From Leucobacter weissii (GTDB lineage Bacteria > Actinomycetota > Actinomycetes > Actinomycetales > Microbacteriaceae), in contig NZ_JAGDYM010000007.1 in the NCBI RefSeq assembly GCF_017565745.1, forward strand, positions 62,001 through 126,000: a stretch of 64,000 nucleotides of DNA, written 5' to 3'. Below are positions 19,609-28,875 of this stretch, piece after piece. The stretch's first letter is position 1; each line of letters starts with the position of its first letter. The notes under the pieces are model-generated. The model was given only the letters and a program-made list of their open reading frames with translations, made no database searches and was not told the origin of the DNA. The translations under genes and the position numbers were made by a program.

Positions 19609-21924
19609 CTACTCCGAGACCAGCGCCCCGAACCGCTCCGGAAGCGTGGAGCGCCGGGCGCCGCCCAGCTCCCCGAGCGGCAGCACGAAGCGATCCTGCA
19701 CCTCGACCGCCGCCTCGTCCCCCGTGCCGTCGGTCACGCCGATGCGCAGCACCGGCACTCCCCGACCCTCGCAGAGCCCGCGGAACTTCACGTCCTCCTC
19801 GTGCGGCACCGCGACGAGGGCGCGCGCCTGCGACTCGGAGAACAGCGCCGCGGTCGCATCCACGCCGTCGCGCTCGATGATCTCCTCGATCCAGACCCGG
19901 GCGCCGACGCCGAAGCGCAGGGCGCCCTCGGCCAGCGTCTGGGCGAGGCCGCCCTCCGAGAGATCGGCGGCCGCGGAGAGCAGGCCGCCCTGCGAAGCGG
20001 CGTGCAGCAGCTCGGCGAGCGATCGCTCCGCGGCGAGGTCGACCCGGGGCGGCAGGCCGCCGAGATGCCGGTGCACGGCCTCGGCCCAGGCGGATCCGTC
20101 GAGTTCGTCGCGCGTGACGCCCAGCAGGTAGAGATGGTCCCCCTGATCCTGCCAGCCGCTCGGCACGCGCCGGGCGACGTCGTCGATGATGCCGAGCACT
20201 CCGACGACCGGCGTCGGATGGATCGGCGTGTCACCGGTCTGGTTGTAGAGCGAGACGTTGCCGCCCGTCACGGGCACCTCGAGCTCGAGGCACGCGTCGG
20301 ACAGGCCCTCGACCGCACGGGAGAACTGCCACATCACCTCGGGGTTCTCGGGGCTGCCGAAGTTCAGGCAGTCGGTGACGGCCGTGGGCACGGCCCCCGA
20401 CGTGGCGACGTTGCGGTAGGCCTCCGCGAGCGCGAGCTGCGCACCCGCATAGGGATCGAGCTGGCAGTAGCGCCCGTTCGCGTCGGTGGCGATCGCCACA
20501 CCGAGCCCGCTCTCCTCGTCGACGCGGATCATGCCCGCGCCCTCCGGGAACGCGAGCGCGGTGTTCCCGCCGACGTAGAAGTCGTACTGGTTCGTGATCC
20601 ACGACGGATCGGCCTGATTCGGCGACGAGGCGACCGCGAGCAGCTGCGCGCGCAGCTCGTCGCCGGCGGCGGCGCGGGGCAGCCGCGCGGCCGAGTCCGC
20701 CTGCAGCGTCTCGAGCCAGGAGGGCACCGTCACCGGGCGCTCGTAGACCGGCCCGTCGACGGCGACGGTGCGCGGATCGACGTTCACGATCTCCTCGCCG
20801 CGCCAGTTGATGACGAGACGGTCCGTGTCGGTCACCTCGCCGAGCACGCTGGTCTCGACGTCCCACTTCCCGGTGACGGCGAGAAACGCGTCGAGCTTCT
20901 CCGGGGCCACGATCGCCATCATGCGCTCCTGGCTCTCCGACATCAGGATCTCCTCCGCGGTGAGCGAGGGATCGCGCAGCAGCACGCTGTCGAGCTCGAT
21001 GAACATGCCGCCGTCGCCGTTCGCGGCCAGCTCCGAGGTCGCACAACTGATGCCGGCCGCGCCCAGATCCTGAATGCCCTCGACCAGCTCTCCCGCGAAG
21101 AGCTCGAGGCAGCACTCGATCAGCACTTTCTCCGCGAACGGATCGCCCACCTGCACCGCCGGGCGCTTCGTCGGGCCCCCCTCGGCGAAGGTGTCCGAGG
21201 CGAGGATCGAGGCGCCGCCGATGCCGTCTCCGCCGGTGCGCGCGCCGAAGAGGACCACCTTGTTGCCGGCGCCCGAGGCGTTCGCGGTGTGCAGATCCTC
21301 GTGCCGCAGCACGCCCACGCCGAGCGCGTTCACGAGCGGATTGGCCTGGTAGACGCGGTCGAAGACAGTCTCGCCGCCGATGTTCGGGAGCCCGAGACTG
21401 TTCGCGTAGGAGGAGATGCCGGAGACGACGCCGTGCACCACGCGCGCGGTGTCGGGGTCGTCGATGTCGCCGAAGCGCAGCTGATCCATGACCGCGACCG
21501 GGCGAGCGCCCATCGAGATGATGTCGCGGATGATGCCGCCGACGCCGGTCGCGGCGCCCTGGAACGGCTCGATGTAGGAGGGGTGGTTGTGGCTCTCGAC
21601 CTTGAAGGTGACCGCCCAGCCCTCGCCGATGTCCACCACGCCGGCGTTCTCGCCGATCCCGACGAGCAGGCGCTCCCGCATCTTGTCGTTCACCTTGCGG
21701 CCGAACTGGCGCAGGTAGATCTTCGACGACTTGTACGAGCAGTGCTCCGACCACATCACCGAGTACATGGCGAGCTCGCCCGAGGTGGGACGACGGCCCA
21801 GGATCTCGCGGATCCTCTCGTACTCGTCGGGCTTCAGTCCGAGCGCCTCGAAGGGCTGGTGCTTCTCGGGCGTGGCCAGTGCGTCGGCGACGGTATCGGG
21901 GCGAGTGGCGGTGCTGTCGGTCAC
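19609..21924 (-). CDS. purL: Phosphoribosylformylglycinamidine synthase subunit PurL (small type)
   Basis: FGAM synthase catalytic subunit, 771 aa, using ammonia delivered by PurQ with PurS as the bridging subunit. Visible are the PurL start [18 protein letters not shown], the motif [15 protein letters not shown] with the catalytic His, and the ATP-binding [23 protein letters not shown] second half begins near [21 protein letters not shown] 21924 ([10 protein letters not shown]) is chosen because TAGGCT lies 7 bases before it. purQ and purS are about 1.2 kb away, separated by a plus-strand membrane gene. Confidence 0.96.
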   Translation of the reverse strand: MTDSTATRPDTVADALATPEKHQPFEALGLKPDEYERIREILGRRPTSGELAMYSVMWSEHCSYKSSKIYLRQFGRKVNDKMRERLLVGIGENAGVVDIGEGWAVTFKVESHNHPSYIEPFQGAATGVGGIIRDIISMGARPVAVMDQLRFGDIDDPDTARVVHGVVSGISSYANSLGLPNIGGETVFDRVYQANPLVNALGVGVLRHEDLHTANASGAGNKVVLFGARTGGDGIGGASILASDTFAEGGPTKRPAVQVGDPFAEKVLIECCLELFAGELVEGIQDLGAAGISCATSELAANGDGGMFIELDSVLLRDPSLTAEEILMSESQERMMAIVAPEKLDAFLAVTGKWDVETSVLGEVTDTDRLVINWRGEEIVNVDPRTVAVDGPVYERPVTVPSWLETLQADSAARLPRAAAGDELRAQLLAVASSPNQADPSWITNQYDFYVGGNTALAFPEGAGMIRVDEESGLGVAIATDANGRYCQLDPYAGAQLALAEAYRNVATSGAVPTAVTDCLNFGSPENPEVMWQFSRAVEGLSDACLELEVPVTGGNVSLYNQTGDTPIHPTPVVGVLGIIDDVARRVPSGWQDQGDHLYLLGVTRDELDGSAWAEAVHRHLGGLPPRVDLAAERSLAELLHAASQGGLLSAAADLSEGGLAQTLAEGALRFGVGARVWIEEIIERDGVDATAALFSESQARALVAVPHEEDVKFRGLCEGRGVPVLRIGVTDGTGDEAAVEVQDRFVLPLGELGGARRSTLPERFGALVSE

Positions 21925-22017
21925 GGGTACCAGCCTACCGTCGCGGGCGCGGTTTCCGATCGGGGTCGGCGGCCATGGGGGTTGCCGACTCCCAGGAAGA
22001 CACGGAACACTAGAGGC

Positions 22018-22968
<951 letters not shown>

Positions 22969-22989
22969 TCAGTGCCCCCTTACCGACTC

Positions 22990-23040
22990 GGGGACGTGAA
23001 TGACGGTTTCGGCGCTCGAATAGCCAGCATTTGCGTCCCC
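22990..23040 (+). repeat. 51-bp GGGGACG...CGTCCCC hairpin element, copy A
   Basis: An inverted repeat with ends GGGGACG and CGTCCCC and an imperfect inner stem. A second element with the same ends, the same total length of 51 bases, the shared inner GCATT.GCGTCCCC and the same following GATT lies at 49444-49494. Both are between converging genes, so a terminator role is plausible. Confidence 0.65.
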
Positions 23041-23082
23041 GATTTGCGGAGGAGAGGGGGAGGAGCGGGGTGCTGTAGGGTG

Positions 23083-23790
23083 TTACGCGGCGGCGTCCGC
23101 GAGCGCGTGCAGCGCGCTCGTGAAGAAGCGCACGCCGTCGGTCCCGGAGCGCATCGCCTCCGGCGTATCGGGGCCGAAGCCCGGCTCGACCGCGTGCTCG
23201 GGGTGCGGCATGAGCCCGACCACGTTGCCGCGCTCGTTGGTGAGGCCGGCGATGTCGCGCTGCGATCCGTTGGGGTTGACGCCGGCGTAGCGGAACGCGA
23301 CGAGTCCCTCGCCCTCCAGCCGGTCGAGCGTCTCGGCATCGGCGATGTAGCCGCCGTCGGCGTTCTTCAGCGGGATGACGATCTCCTCGCCCGTCTCGAA
23401 CCGATTGGTCCACACGGTCTCCGCGTTCTCCACCACCAGCCGCTGGTCGCGGCGGATGAACTGCTGGTGGGCGTTGCGGATGAGCCCGCCGGGCAGCAGG
23501 CGGGCCTCGACGAGCATCTGGAAGCCGTTGCAGATGCCCAGCAGCGGCATCCCGCGGTTCGCGGCCTCGACGATCTCGGTCATGATGGGCGACACCGCGG
23601 CGATAGCGCCGGGCCGCAGGTAGTCGCCATAGCTGAAGCCGCCGGGCAGGACTATGCCGTCGACCCCCCGGAGGTCGTGGTCGCCGTGCCAGAGCGGCAC
23701 CGGCTCCGCGCCGGCCACGCGGATCGCCCGCTGCGCGTCGCGTTCGTCGAGCGATCCGGGAAAGGTGACCACACCGATCCGGGTCGCCAT
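23083..23790 (-). CDS. purQ: Phosphoribosylformylglycinamidine synthase subunit PurQ
   Basis: Class I glutamine amidotransferase, 235 aa, supplying ammonia for PurL. It begins [22 protein letters not shown]. The nucleophile Cys is in [20 protein letters not shown] near residue 92. The His of the triad is in [15 protein letters not shown] near residue 205. ATG overlaps the purS stop by one base (TAATG), so the pair is translationally coupled. Confidence 0.97.
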   Translation of the reverse strand: MATRIGVVTFPGSLDERDAQRAIRVAGAEPVPLWHGDHDLRGVDGIVLPGGFSYGDYLRPGAIAAVSPIMTEIVEAANRGMPLLGICNGFQMLVEARLLPGGLIRNAHQQFIRRDQRLVVENAETVWTNRFETGEEIVIPLKNADGGYIADAETLDRLEGEGLVAFRYAGVNPNGSQRDIAGLTNERGNVVGLMPHPEHAVEPGFGPDTPEAMRSGTDGVRFFTSALHALADAAA

Positions 23791-24089
23791 TACGCGGTCG
23801 CCCCCGCGTCGGCGCCGTCGGCGGGAGCATGCGCATCGCCTTCTCCATCGACGCTGATCGCGACCACGTCCTCGATCACCGAGTTGGAGAGGATCTCGTC
23901 GGCGAGCGTTCGGGCCTCGGCGAGGATCTCCTCCGTCACCGGGCCGTCGACGCTCAGCTCGAAGCGCTTGCCGATGCGCACATCGCGGAACCTCCCGTGC
24001 CCGAGGCGCTCGAGCGCGCCCGTCGTGGCCTTGCCCTGCGGGTCGAGCAACTCGGCCTTGGGCATCACTTCAACAACAATCGTGGGCAC
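23790..24089 (-). CDS. purS: Phosphoribosylformylglycinamidine synthase subunit PurS
   Basis: Small subunit needed to join PurL and PurQ. The core reads [22 protein letters not shown], then RIGKRFEL, with a typical length to about residue 82. A 15-residue acidic and Ala-rich tail ([16 protein letters not shown]) is extra. GTG 24089 is chosen since the family starts at this strand and GGAGG lies 6 bases upstream; an ATG 126 bases upstream gives unconserved sequence. Confidence 0.95.
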   Translation of the reverse strand: MPTIVVEVMPKAELLDPQGKATTGALERLGHGRFRDVRIGKRFELSVDGPVTEEILAEARTLADEILSNSVIEDVVAISVDGEGDAHAPADGADAGATA

Positions 24090-24181
24090 TGAACGCCTCC
24101 CGGTCGCGAGCACTACGGTTCCCGAACAGTCTACCCGTCCGCACCCGAGCCGCCGGTGCGAAGGCGCCGGGGCGTCCGCAT

Positions 24182-25066
24182 TCAGGAGCCGCTGATGCGC
24201 ACCCGGTTGCGCCACGGGTCGTAGACCGTCAGCTCGCGCCCGTCGAACTCGCGGGCGATGCCGCGCGTCGCGAGGCGCTCGTCGAGCGCTCCCAGCGCGT
24301 CGGCGTCGCCGTCGGGCAGCACGATGGAGACCTCGCCCAGGCCGAGCGCCGGGGTGCGTTCGCCGGCCCCGCGCGATTCCCAGGTGTTCATGCCGAGGTG
24401 GTGGTGATAGCCGCCCGCGCTCACGAAGAGCGCCTGGGAGCCGTAGGTCAGCGTCGGGGCGAAGCCGAGCGCGTCCACGTAGAAGTCGCGCGCGGTCGCG
24501 ATGTCGCCCACCTTGAGGTGGACGTGGCCGACGCTGGCCGGGGTGTCGGCCACGTCGAGCGTGCCCGCTTCGGTGAGGTGGCGCCGCAGGTAGTCGTTCG
24601 GGTCGAGCGCGATCGTATCCATTCGGATCTCGCCCCGCGGTCCCGTGCGCCAGGTCTCGCGGGGGCGATCGACGTAGAGTTCGACGCCGTTGCCCTCGGG
24701 GTCGGCGAAGTAGAAGGCCTCGCTGACCAGGTGATCGCTGGAGCCCTGGAAGCGCCCGGGATGCTTGCGCGCCACCGAGGCCACGGAGGAGGCGAGGTCG
24801 CCGGGCGCCGAGAAGAGGAAGGCCGTGTGGTAGAGCCCGGCGGCTCGCGGGGAGGCGTGGCCCAGCGATCCGTCCTGGTCGAGCGCGAGCACCGGGACGC
24901 CGCCGCGGCCGAGCAGGGCGGTGCCCTTCTCCTGCGCGAGCAGCGCGAGTCCGATGCCGTCGCGGTAGTAGGCGATCATGCGGTCGAGGTTCTCGACCGC
25001 GAGGGTGACGGCGCCCATGTTCGTCGCGTCCGGGAGCAGGTCCCGGGTGAGCTGCGTCGTGGTCAA
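24182..25066 (-). CDS. VOC (glyoxalase) family dioxygenase-like protein, CatE type
   Basis: A 294-aa protein with two tandem vicinal-oxygen-chelate modules. The first starts MGAVTLAVENLDRMIAYYRDGIGL and closes with YFADPEGNGVELYVDRP. The second starts VGHVHLKVGDIATARDFYVDALGF and contains AGGYHHHLGMNTWES. Histidines in HLKV and HHHLG and Glu in VELY fit metal ligands, so a catechol 2,3-dioxygenase-like metalloprotein (Bacillus CatE/MhqA relatives) is likely. I prefer TTG 25066 with GAGGAG 6 bases upstream over ATG 25093, because the latter lies in the promoter beside a MarR-type operator. An extended -10 TGTTATGGT precedes it. Confidence 0.85.
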   Translation of the reverse strand: MTTTQLTRDLLPDATNMGAVTLAVENLDRMIAYYRDGIGLALLAQEKGTALLGRGGVPVLALDQDGSLGHASPRAAGLYHTAFLFSAPGDLASSVASVARKHPGRFQGSSDHLVSEAFYFADPEGNGVELYVDRPRETWRTGPRGEIRMDTIALDPNDYLRRHLTEAGTLDVADTPASVGHVHLKVGDIATARDFYVDALGFAPTLTYGSQALFVSAGGYHHHLGMNTWESRGAGERTPALGLGEVSIVLPDGDADALGALDERLATRGIAREFDGRELTVYDPWRNRVRISGS

Positions 25067-25096
25067 GGTGGCTCCTCTCGCTTCGCTCACCATAAC

Positions 25097-25112
25097 ACTT
25101 GAAACTTCAAGT
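25097..25112. promoter_or_regulatory. MarR-type operator upstream of the VOC gene
   Basis: The palindrome ACTTGAA-AC-TTCAAGT has perfect 7-bp arms. It overlaps the region just upstream of an extended -10 element (TGTTATGGT, minus strand). Such inverted repeats commonly bind MarR/DUF24-family repressors that control CatE-like dioxygenases in response to quinones or catechols. No regulator gene is adjacent in the window. Confidence 0.6.
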
Positions 25113-25184
25113 TATTCCGCGAAGCGGTGGCATAGGCATCACCCGGCGTCCGGGAAGGGAGCCAGGGAGGGGGCCGGGCGAGGA

Positions 25185-25241
25185 TCCGGGGTGCGACGGC
25201 GCTCACCGGAGGGCGACGGTGCTCCCCGGGGTGCGAACGCG
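25185..25241 (-). repeat. Degenerate repeats downstream of purC
   Basis: Short segments resembling the end of purC recur: gcgacggcgctcaccgg, gcgacggtgctccccgg and, inside the gene end, gcgagggcgcctctccgg. They may be decayed versions of the 3'-end duplications seen elsewhere. The likeness is weaker than at asd, ridA or ppa and could be chance in GC-rich DNA. Confidence 0.35.
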
Positions 25242-26132
25242 TCACTCGGGACGCGAGGGCGCCTCTCCGGTGATCCTCGCGTAGAGCTCCGCATAGCGCG
25301 CGAGGGTGCGGTCGACGATCTCTCGCGGCAGGCGCGGCGGTTCGCCGCGGCGGTCCCAGTTGGCCGAGAGCCAGTCGCGCACGATCTGCTTGTCGAAGCT
25401 CGCGAGCCTTCCCGGTCCTCCCGCACCGTAGGTCTCCGCGTCCCAGTAGCGGCTGGAGTCGCTCGTGAGCACCTCGTCCGCGAGGGTCAGCTCGCCCGTC
25501 GCCGGATCCGCCCCGAACTCGAACTTCGTATCGGCCAGGATCACCCCCCGCGCCGCGGCGATCTCCCGCGCGCGCGCGAAGATCCCGAGCGAGGCGTCGC
25601 GCAGGGCGGACGCGGTGCCGGCGCCCACCAGCTCGGCGCTGCGCTCGAAGGTGATGTTCTCGTCGTGCTCGCCGAGCGGCGCCTTGTACGCCGGCGTGTA
25701 GATCGGCTCGTCGAGCAGATCGCCGTCCTGGAGCCCCGCGGGCAGCTCGATGCCGCACACGGCGCCCGTGCGCCGATACTCGGCGTATCCGGAGCCGGTG
25801 AGCGCACCGCGCACCACGCACTCCACGGGATGCATCTCGAGCCTGCGGACCACCATCGCGCGATCGGCCACCTCGTCGGGCGCCGCCGGCGCCGAGGGGT
25901 CGTCGCCCGCGAGGTGGTCGGCCACCCCGAGCCGGTCGAACCACCAGTGCGACAGCGCCGTCAGCACCGCGCCCTTGCCAGCGATCGGCGGTTCGAGCAC
26001 GTGGTCGAAGGCGCTGATCCGGTCGCTCGCGACCACGAGGAGGAAGGGCCCCTCGCCCTCCTCCGGCGCGTACAGATCGCGCACCTTCCCCGAGGCGAGG
26101 TGCCGCCAGCCGGGGAGCGCCGTCGCGGTCAT
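25242..26132 (-). CDS. purC: Phosphoribosylaminoimidazole-succinocarboxamide synthase
   Basis: SAICAR synthase, 296 aa, joining aspartate to CAIR in purine synthesis. It begins LPGWRHLASGKVRDLYAPEEG, with VASDRISAFDHVLEPPIAGKG near residue 35. The motif VECVVRGALTGSGYAEYRRTG follows near residue 100. ILADTKFEFG and SRYWDAETY are typical of the C-terminal half. ATG overlaps the purD stop (ATGA), so purD-purC is an operon. Confidence 0.97.
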   Translation of the reverse strand: MTATALPGWRHLASGKVRDLYAPEEGEGPFLLVVASDRISAFDHVLEPPIAGKGAVLTALSHWWFDRLGVADHLAGDDPSAPAAPDEVADRAMVVRRLEMHPVECVVRGALTGSGYAEYRRTGAVCGIELPAGLQDGDLLDEPIYTPAYKAPLGEHDENITFERSAELVGAGTASALRDASLGIFARAREIAAARGVILADTKFEFGADPATGELTLADEVLTSDSSRYWDAETYGAGGPGRLASFDKQIVRDWLSANWDRRGEPPRLPREIVDRTLARYAELYARITGEAPSRPE

Positions 26133-27427
26133 CCGCCGACCGCCGGCGTCTCAGCGACTCCAGCGGCGATGTCGGTGCGGTGCTGACCGCCGATCAGGCC
26201 GATCCGCGCGACGCCGGCGTAGGCGAGGCCGCGGGCGTCGGCGATCGACGGCCCGCGACCGACCACCCCGAGCACGCGCCCGCCGCTGGCGATCCACTCG
26301 CCCCCGTCCCCGCGGGAGGTCGCGGCGTGCACCACGTGGATGCGGTCGGCGTCGTCCCCGGCTCCGCCCGCGCCCAGCTGCCCCGTCTCGTCCAGGCCCG
26401 TGATCCTGCGGCCGGTCACGGCGTCGCCGGGGTAGCCCTCGCTGGCGACGACGACCACCACGGCGGCCTCATCGCTGAATTCGGGCGCCGGGTGAGCGGA
26501 GAGCGTGCCCGAGGCGGCCGCGAGCAGATAGGTGCTCAGCGGGGACGCGAGGCGCGGCAGCACCACCTGGGTCTCGGGGTCGCCGAAACGGGCGTTGAAC
26601 TCGATCACTCGCACGCCGGACGCGGTGACGATCAGCCCGCAGTAGAGCAGGCCGATGAAGGGGGTGCCCTCGGCCTCCATGCGGCGCACCGTCGGCAGCG
26701 CGACCGTCTGCGTGATCTCGTCGACGAAGTCGTTCGAGAGCCACGGCAGGGGGGAGTAGGCCCCCATCCCGCCGGTGTTCGGGCCGGCGTCGCCGTCGAA
26801 GATGCGCTTGTAGTCCTGGGCGGGGCTGAGCGGCACGACGTCGTGGCCGTCGGCGAAGAAGAAGAGCGACACCTCCTGGCCGTCGAGGAACTCCTCGACG
26901 AGCACGCCGCCGTGCGGAGCCCACTCGGCGGCGTGGTCGAGCGCCGCGCCGCGGTCCTCGGTCACCAGCACGCCCTTGCCCGCGGCCAGCCCGTCAGCCT
27001 TCACCACGTAGGGGGCGCCGAACTCGTCGAGCACCGCGGCGGCCTCATCCGAGGAGGCCACCCGTACCGAGCGCCCGGTGGGCACCCCGGCTTCGGCCAT
27101 GATCCGCTTCGCGAAGGCCTTCGAGCCCTCGAGCTGCGCTGCGGCGCGGCCCGGGCCGAACACCGGCACGCCGCGCTCGCGCAGCGGATCGGCCACGCCC
27201 GCGACCAGCGGGGCCTCGGGGCCGACGACCACGAGGTCGAAGCCGTGCTCGCCCACGAAATTGGCCACCGCCACCGGGTCGGCGGCGTCGAGCGGGGCGG
27301 TCGCCGTCGCCGCCGCGATGCCGGCGTTCCCCGGAGCGCACACCACCTCGTGCCCTGCGGGCTCGGCGAGGAGCGCGGTGACGATGGCGTGTTCGCGGGC
27401 GCCTGGCCCCAGTACGAGGATCTTCAC
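26129..27427 (-). CDS. purD: Phosphoribosylamine--glycine ligase
   Basis: GAR synthetase, 432 aa, ATP-grasp family. It opens KILVLGPGAREHAIVTALL. The PGNAGIA and GPEAPLVAGVADPLRE motifs are in the N domain. The ATP-grasp signature YVVKADGLAAGKGVLVT lies near residue 140, GVLVEEFLDGQEVSLF follows, and VIEFNARFGDPETQ is near 285. purC follows with an ATGA overlap. Confidence 0.97.
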   Translation of the reverse strand: MKILVLGPGAREHAIVTALLAEPAGHEVVCAPGNAGIAAATATAPLDAADPVAVANFVGEHGFDLVVVGPEAPLVAGVADPLRERGVPVFGPGRAAAQLEGSKAFAKRIMAEAGVPTGRSVRVASSDEAAAVLDEFGAPYVVKADGLAAGKGVLVTEDRGAALDHAAEWAPHGGVLVEEFLDGQEVSLFFFADGHDVVPLSPAQDYKRIFDGDAGPNTGGMGAYSPLPWLSNDFVDEITQTVALPTVRRMEAEGTPFIGLLYCGLIVTASGVRVIEFNARFGDPETQVVLPRLASPLSTYLLAAASGTLSAHPAPEFSDEAAVVVVVASEGYPGDAVTGRRITGLDETGQLGAGGAGDDADRIHVVHAATSRGDGGEWIASGGRVLGVVGRGPSIADARGLAYAGVARIGLIGGQHRTDIAAGVAETPAVGG

Positions 27428-27639
27428 CCGACCCAGAATACTGCCCCGCCCGCCCCAGGTCTCCTTCGCATCGCCCTCCTCCCTCGCCGATCCCTCGCCT
27501 GCGGGGCGTGTTCCGCCCGAGAACGCCCCGCGAACGACGGATCAGGGGTGCTGGAGGAGACGCGGAAGAAATGCGGCAGACGCGCGGCAGACGCGCGGAG
27601 AGGGCTGAGGATCCGCGGGACCGGCGTTAGCCTGGTGTG

Positions 27640-28011
27640 ATGGCGAGGCGGAGGATCGACACCGAGGCGGGCATTGCGGCGGTGCGGGCGGCGGCGGAGG
27701 GGGACGAGTCGCGCGCGACGGTCGCGGCGGCGACCCGTTTCCTGCTCGAAGAACTGGCGGAACGGGCGCCCGGCAACGCGCTCGAGGTGCGGGTGCCTCC
27801 CTACGGCGCAACCCAGTGCCTGCCGGGTCCCCGTCACACGCGGGGCACGCCGCCGGGGGTCGTCGAGACCGACCCGGCGAGCTGGATCGCCCTCGCCACG
27901 GGCGGGCTGTCCTGGGCCGAGGCGCTGGAAGACGGGCGCGTCGCCGCCTCGGGGGTGCGCGCCGACCTCGGGATGCTGCTGCCGCTGCTGCGGCTGCCCG
28001 GCTCGGGCTGA
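27640..28011 (+). CDS. Sterol-carrier-family protein
   Basis: A 123-aa protein starting MARRRIDTEAGIAAVRAAAE. The end, with VETDPASWIALATGGLSWAEALEDGRVAASGVRADL, matches the SCP2-like proteins encoded between purD and purF in many actinobacteria. The ligand is unknown. ATG 27640 is preceded by TAGCCT with 6 bases between, so a leaderless start is likely; GTG 27637 directly before it is possible. It is divergent from purD. Confidence 0.8.
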   Translation: MARRRIDTEAGIAAVRAAAEGDESRATVAAATRFLLEELAERAPGNALEVRVPPYGATQCLPGPRHTRGTPPGVVETDPASWIALATGGLSWAEALEDGRVAASGVRADLGMLLPLLRLPGSG

Positions 28012-28066
28012 CGGCCCCTGAGCGTTGCCGTCCGCCGCACCCAGCGCGGCCTGAGAGAATGGTGGG

Positions 28067-28450
28067 ATGAGCGACGAAGAGACGCCTCCCGCGGCGGGCG
28101 CGGCGGACGATCCCGCAGTGGGCGAACCCGCCGATCCGGCCGCGGGGAGCGCATCCGCGCCGGCCGCGATCCAGCACGAGCCGGTGGAGGTCGGCTTGGA
28201 GCGCTCGGTCAGGTACGGGCGGATCATCACCGTGGCGATCGTGCTCGGGGCCGTGATCGGCGCGGCGGCGGCGCTGTTCTTCCCGGTCGGTCCCGAGGCC
28301 GACTACGAGCTGGGGCAGGTCGTCGGCCTGATGGTGGTCGTCGGCGGCGCCATCGGTCTCGCGCTCGGAGCGGTGCTCGCTCTGGTGCTCGGCCTGATCG
28401 CCAGGCGGAGACGGGGTGCTGCGCTCGCAGTGCTCACTGACGTACGATAG
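28067..28450 (+). CDS. Small membrane protein
   Basis: A 127-aa protein. Residues 1-45 are acidic and rich in Ala and Pro. Two TM helices follow: about 52-70 (IITVAIVLGAVIGAAAALFF) and 83-110 (VVGLMVVVGGAIGLALGAVLALVLGLI), ending in RRRRG. Glycine zipper patterns are visible in both. I recall similar genes beside purF and the sterol-carrier gene in Microbacteriaceae; the function is unknown. GAGAAT lies 6 bases before ATG. Confidence 0.7.
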   Translation: MSDEETPPAAGAADDPAVGEPADPAAGSASAPAAIQHEPVEVGLERSVRYGRIITVAIVLGAVIGAAAALFFPVGPEADYELGQVVGLMVVVGGAIGLALGAVLALVLGLIARRRRGAALAVLTDVR

Positions 28451-28475
28451 TCCCAACTCTACTGATCGGAGCATC

Positions 28476-28715
28476 ATGGCCGGAAACCTGACGGGCCCCA
28501 CGCTGGTGGTGATCGTGTTCATCGTGCTGCTGCTGTTCGGCGCCCCGAAGCTTCCGGCGCTCGCCCGGAGCCTCGGCCAGTCGATGCGGATCCTGAAGAA
28601 GGAGGTCACGTCCGACGGCGACAAGCCGGAGGAGGGGACCGCGAAGTCCGAGGCCCCCGAGACCGACACCGCCAAGCCGGCAGACAGCACGAAGTCGGAG
28701 AAGCCCGGCGACTGA
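28476..28715 (+). CDS. tatA: Sec-independent protein translocase TatA
   Basis: A 79-aa protein with the TatA layout: one short TM helix (GPTLVVIVFIVLLLFGAPKLP), the hinge FGAPKLP, and the amphipathic helix ALARSLGQSMRILKKEV, then an acidic Lys/Glu/Asp-rich tail. TatA oligomers form the conduit for folded, twin-arginine proteins. It lacks tatC nearby. ATG 28476 is 5 bases after GGAG. Confidence 0.9.
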   Translation: MAGNLTGPTLVVIVFIVLLLFGAPKLPALARSLGQSMRILKKEVTSDGDKPEEGTAKSEAPETDTAKPADSTKSEKPGD

Positions 28716-28731
28716 GGCGCGCGCCTCGGTG

Positions 28732-28865
28732 CTCCTGCGCGGCCTCTGCCCCGGTCGGCCTCAACTCTCCTGCGCGGCCTCGACCCCGGCCGGCCGCTTG
28801 GAGCAACGCATCGCGTTGCGCGGCCACGGCGCTGAGCGCGTCCTCGCGCTCAGATGAGCGTTGCT
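28732..28865 (-). repeat. Duplicated purF 3' ends with two hairpins
   Basis: The end of purF (28866-28901) recurs at 28751-28786, with two mismatches in 36 and an offset of 115 bases. A third partial copy (ctcctgcgcggcctc) lies at 28732-28746. Between copy and gene are two hairpins. One, 28792-28825, read on the minus strand has outer stem ggccgc/gcggcc, inner gcaacgc-GAT-gcgttgc and a 5-base spacer TCCAA, the same plan as the asd element. The other, 28832-28853, has a 9-bp stem. No gene is seen in 28716-28875. Confidence 0.8.
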
Positions 28866-28875
28866 CCGGTCGGCT

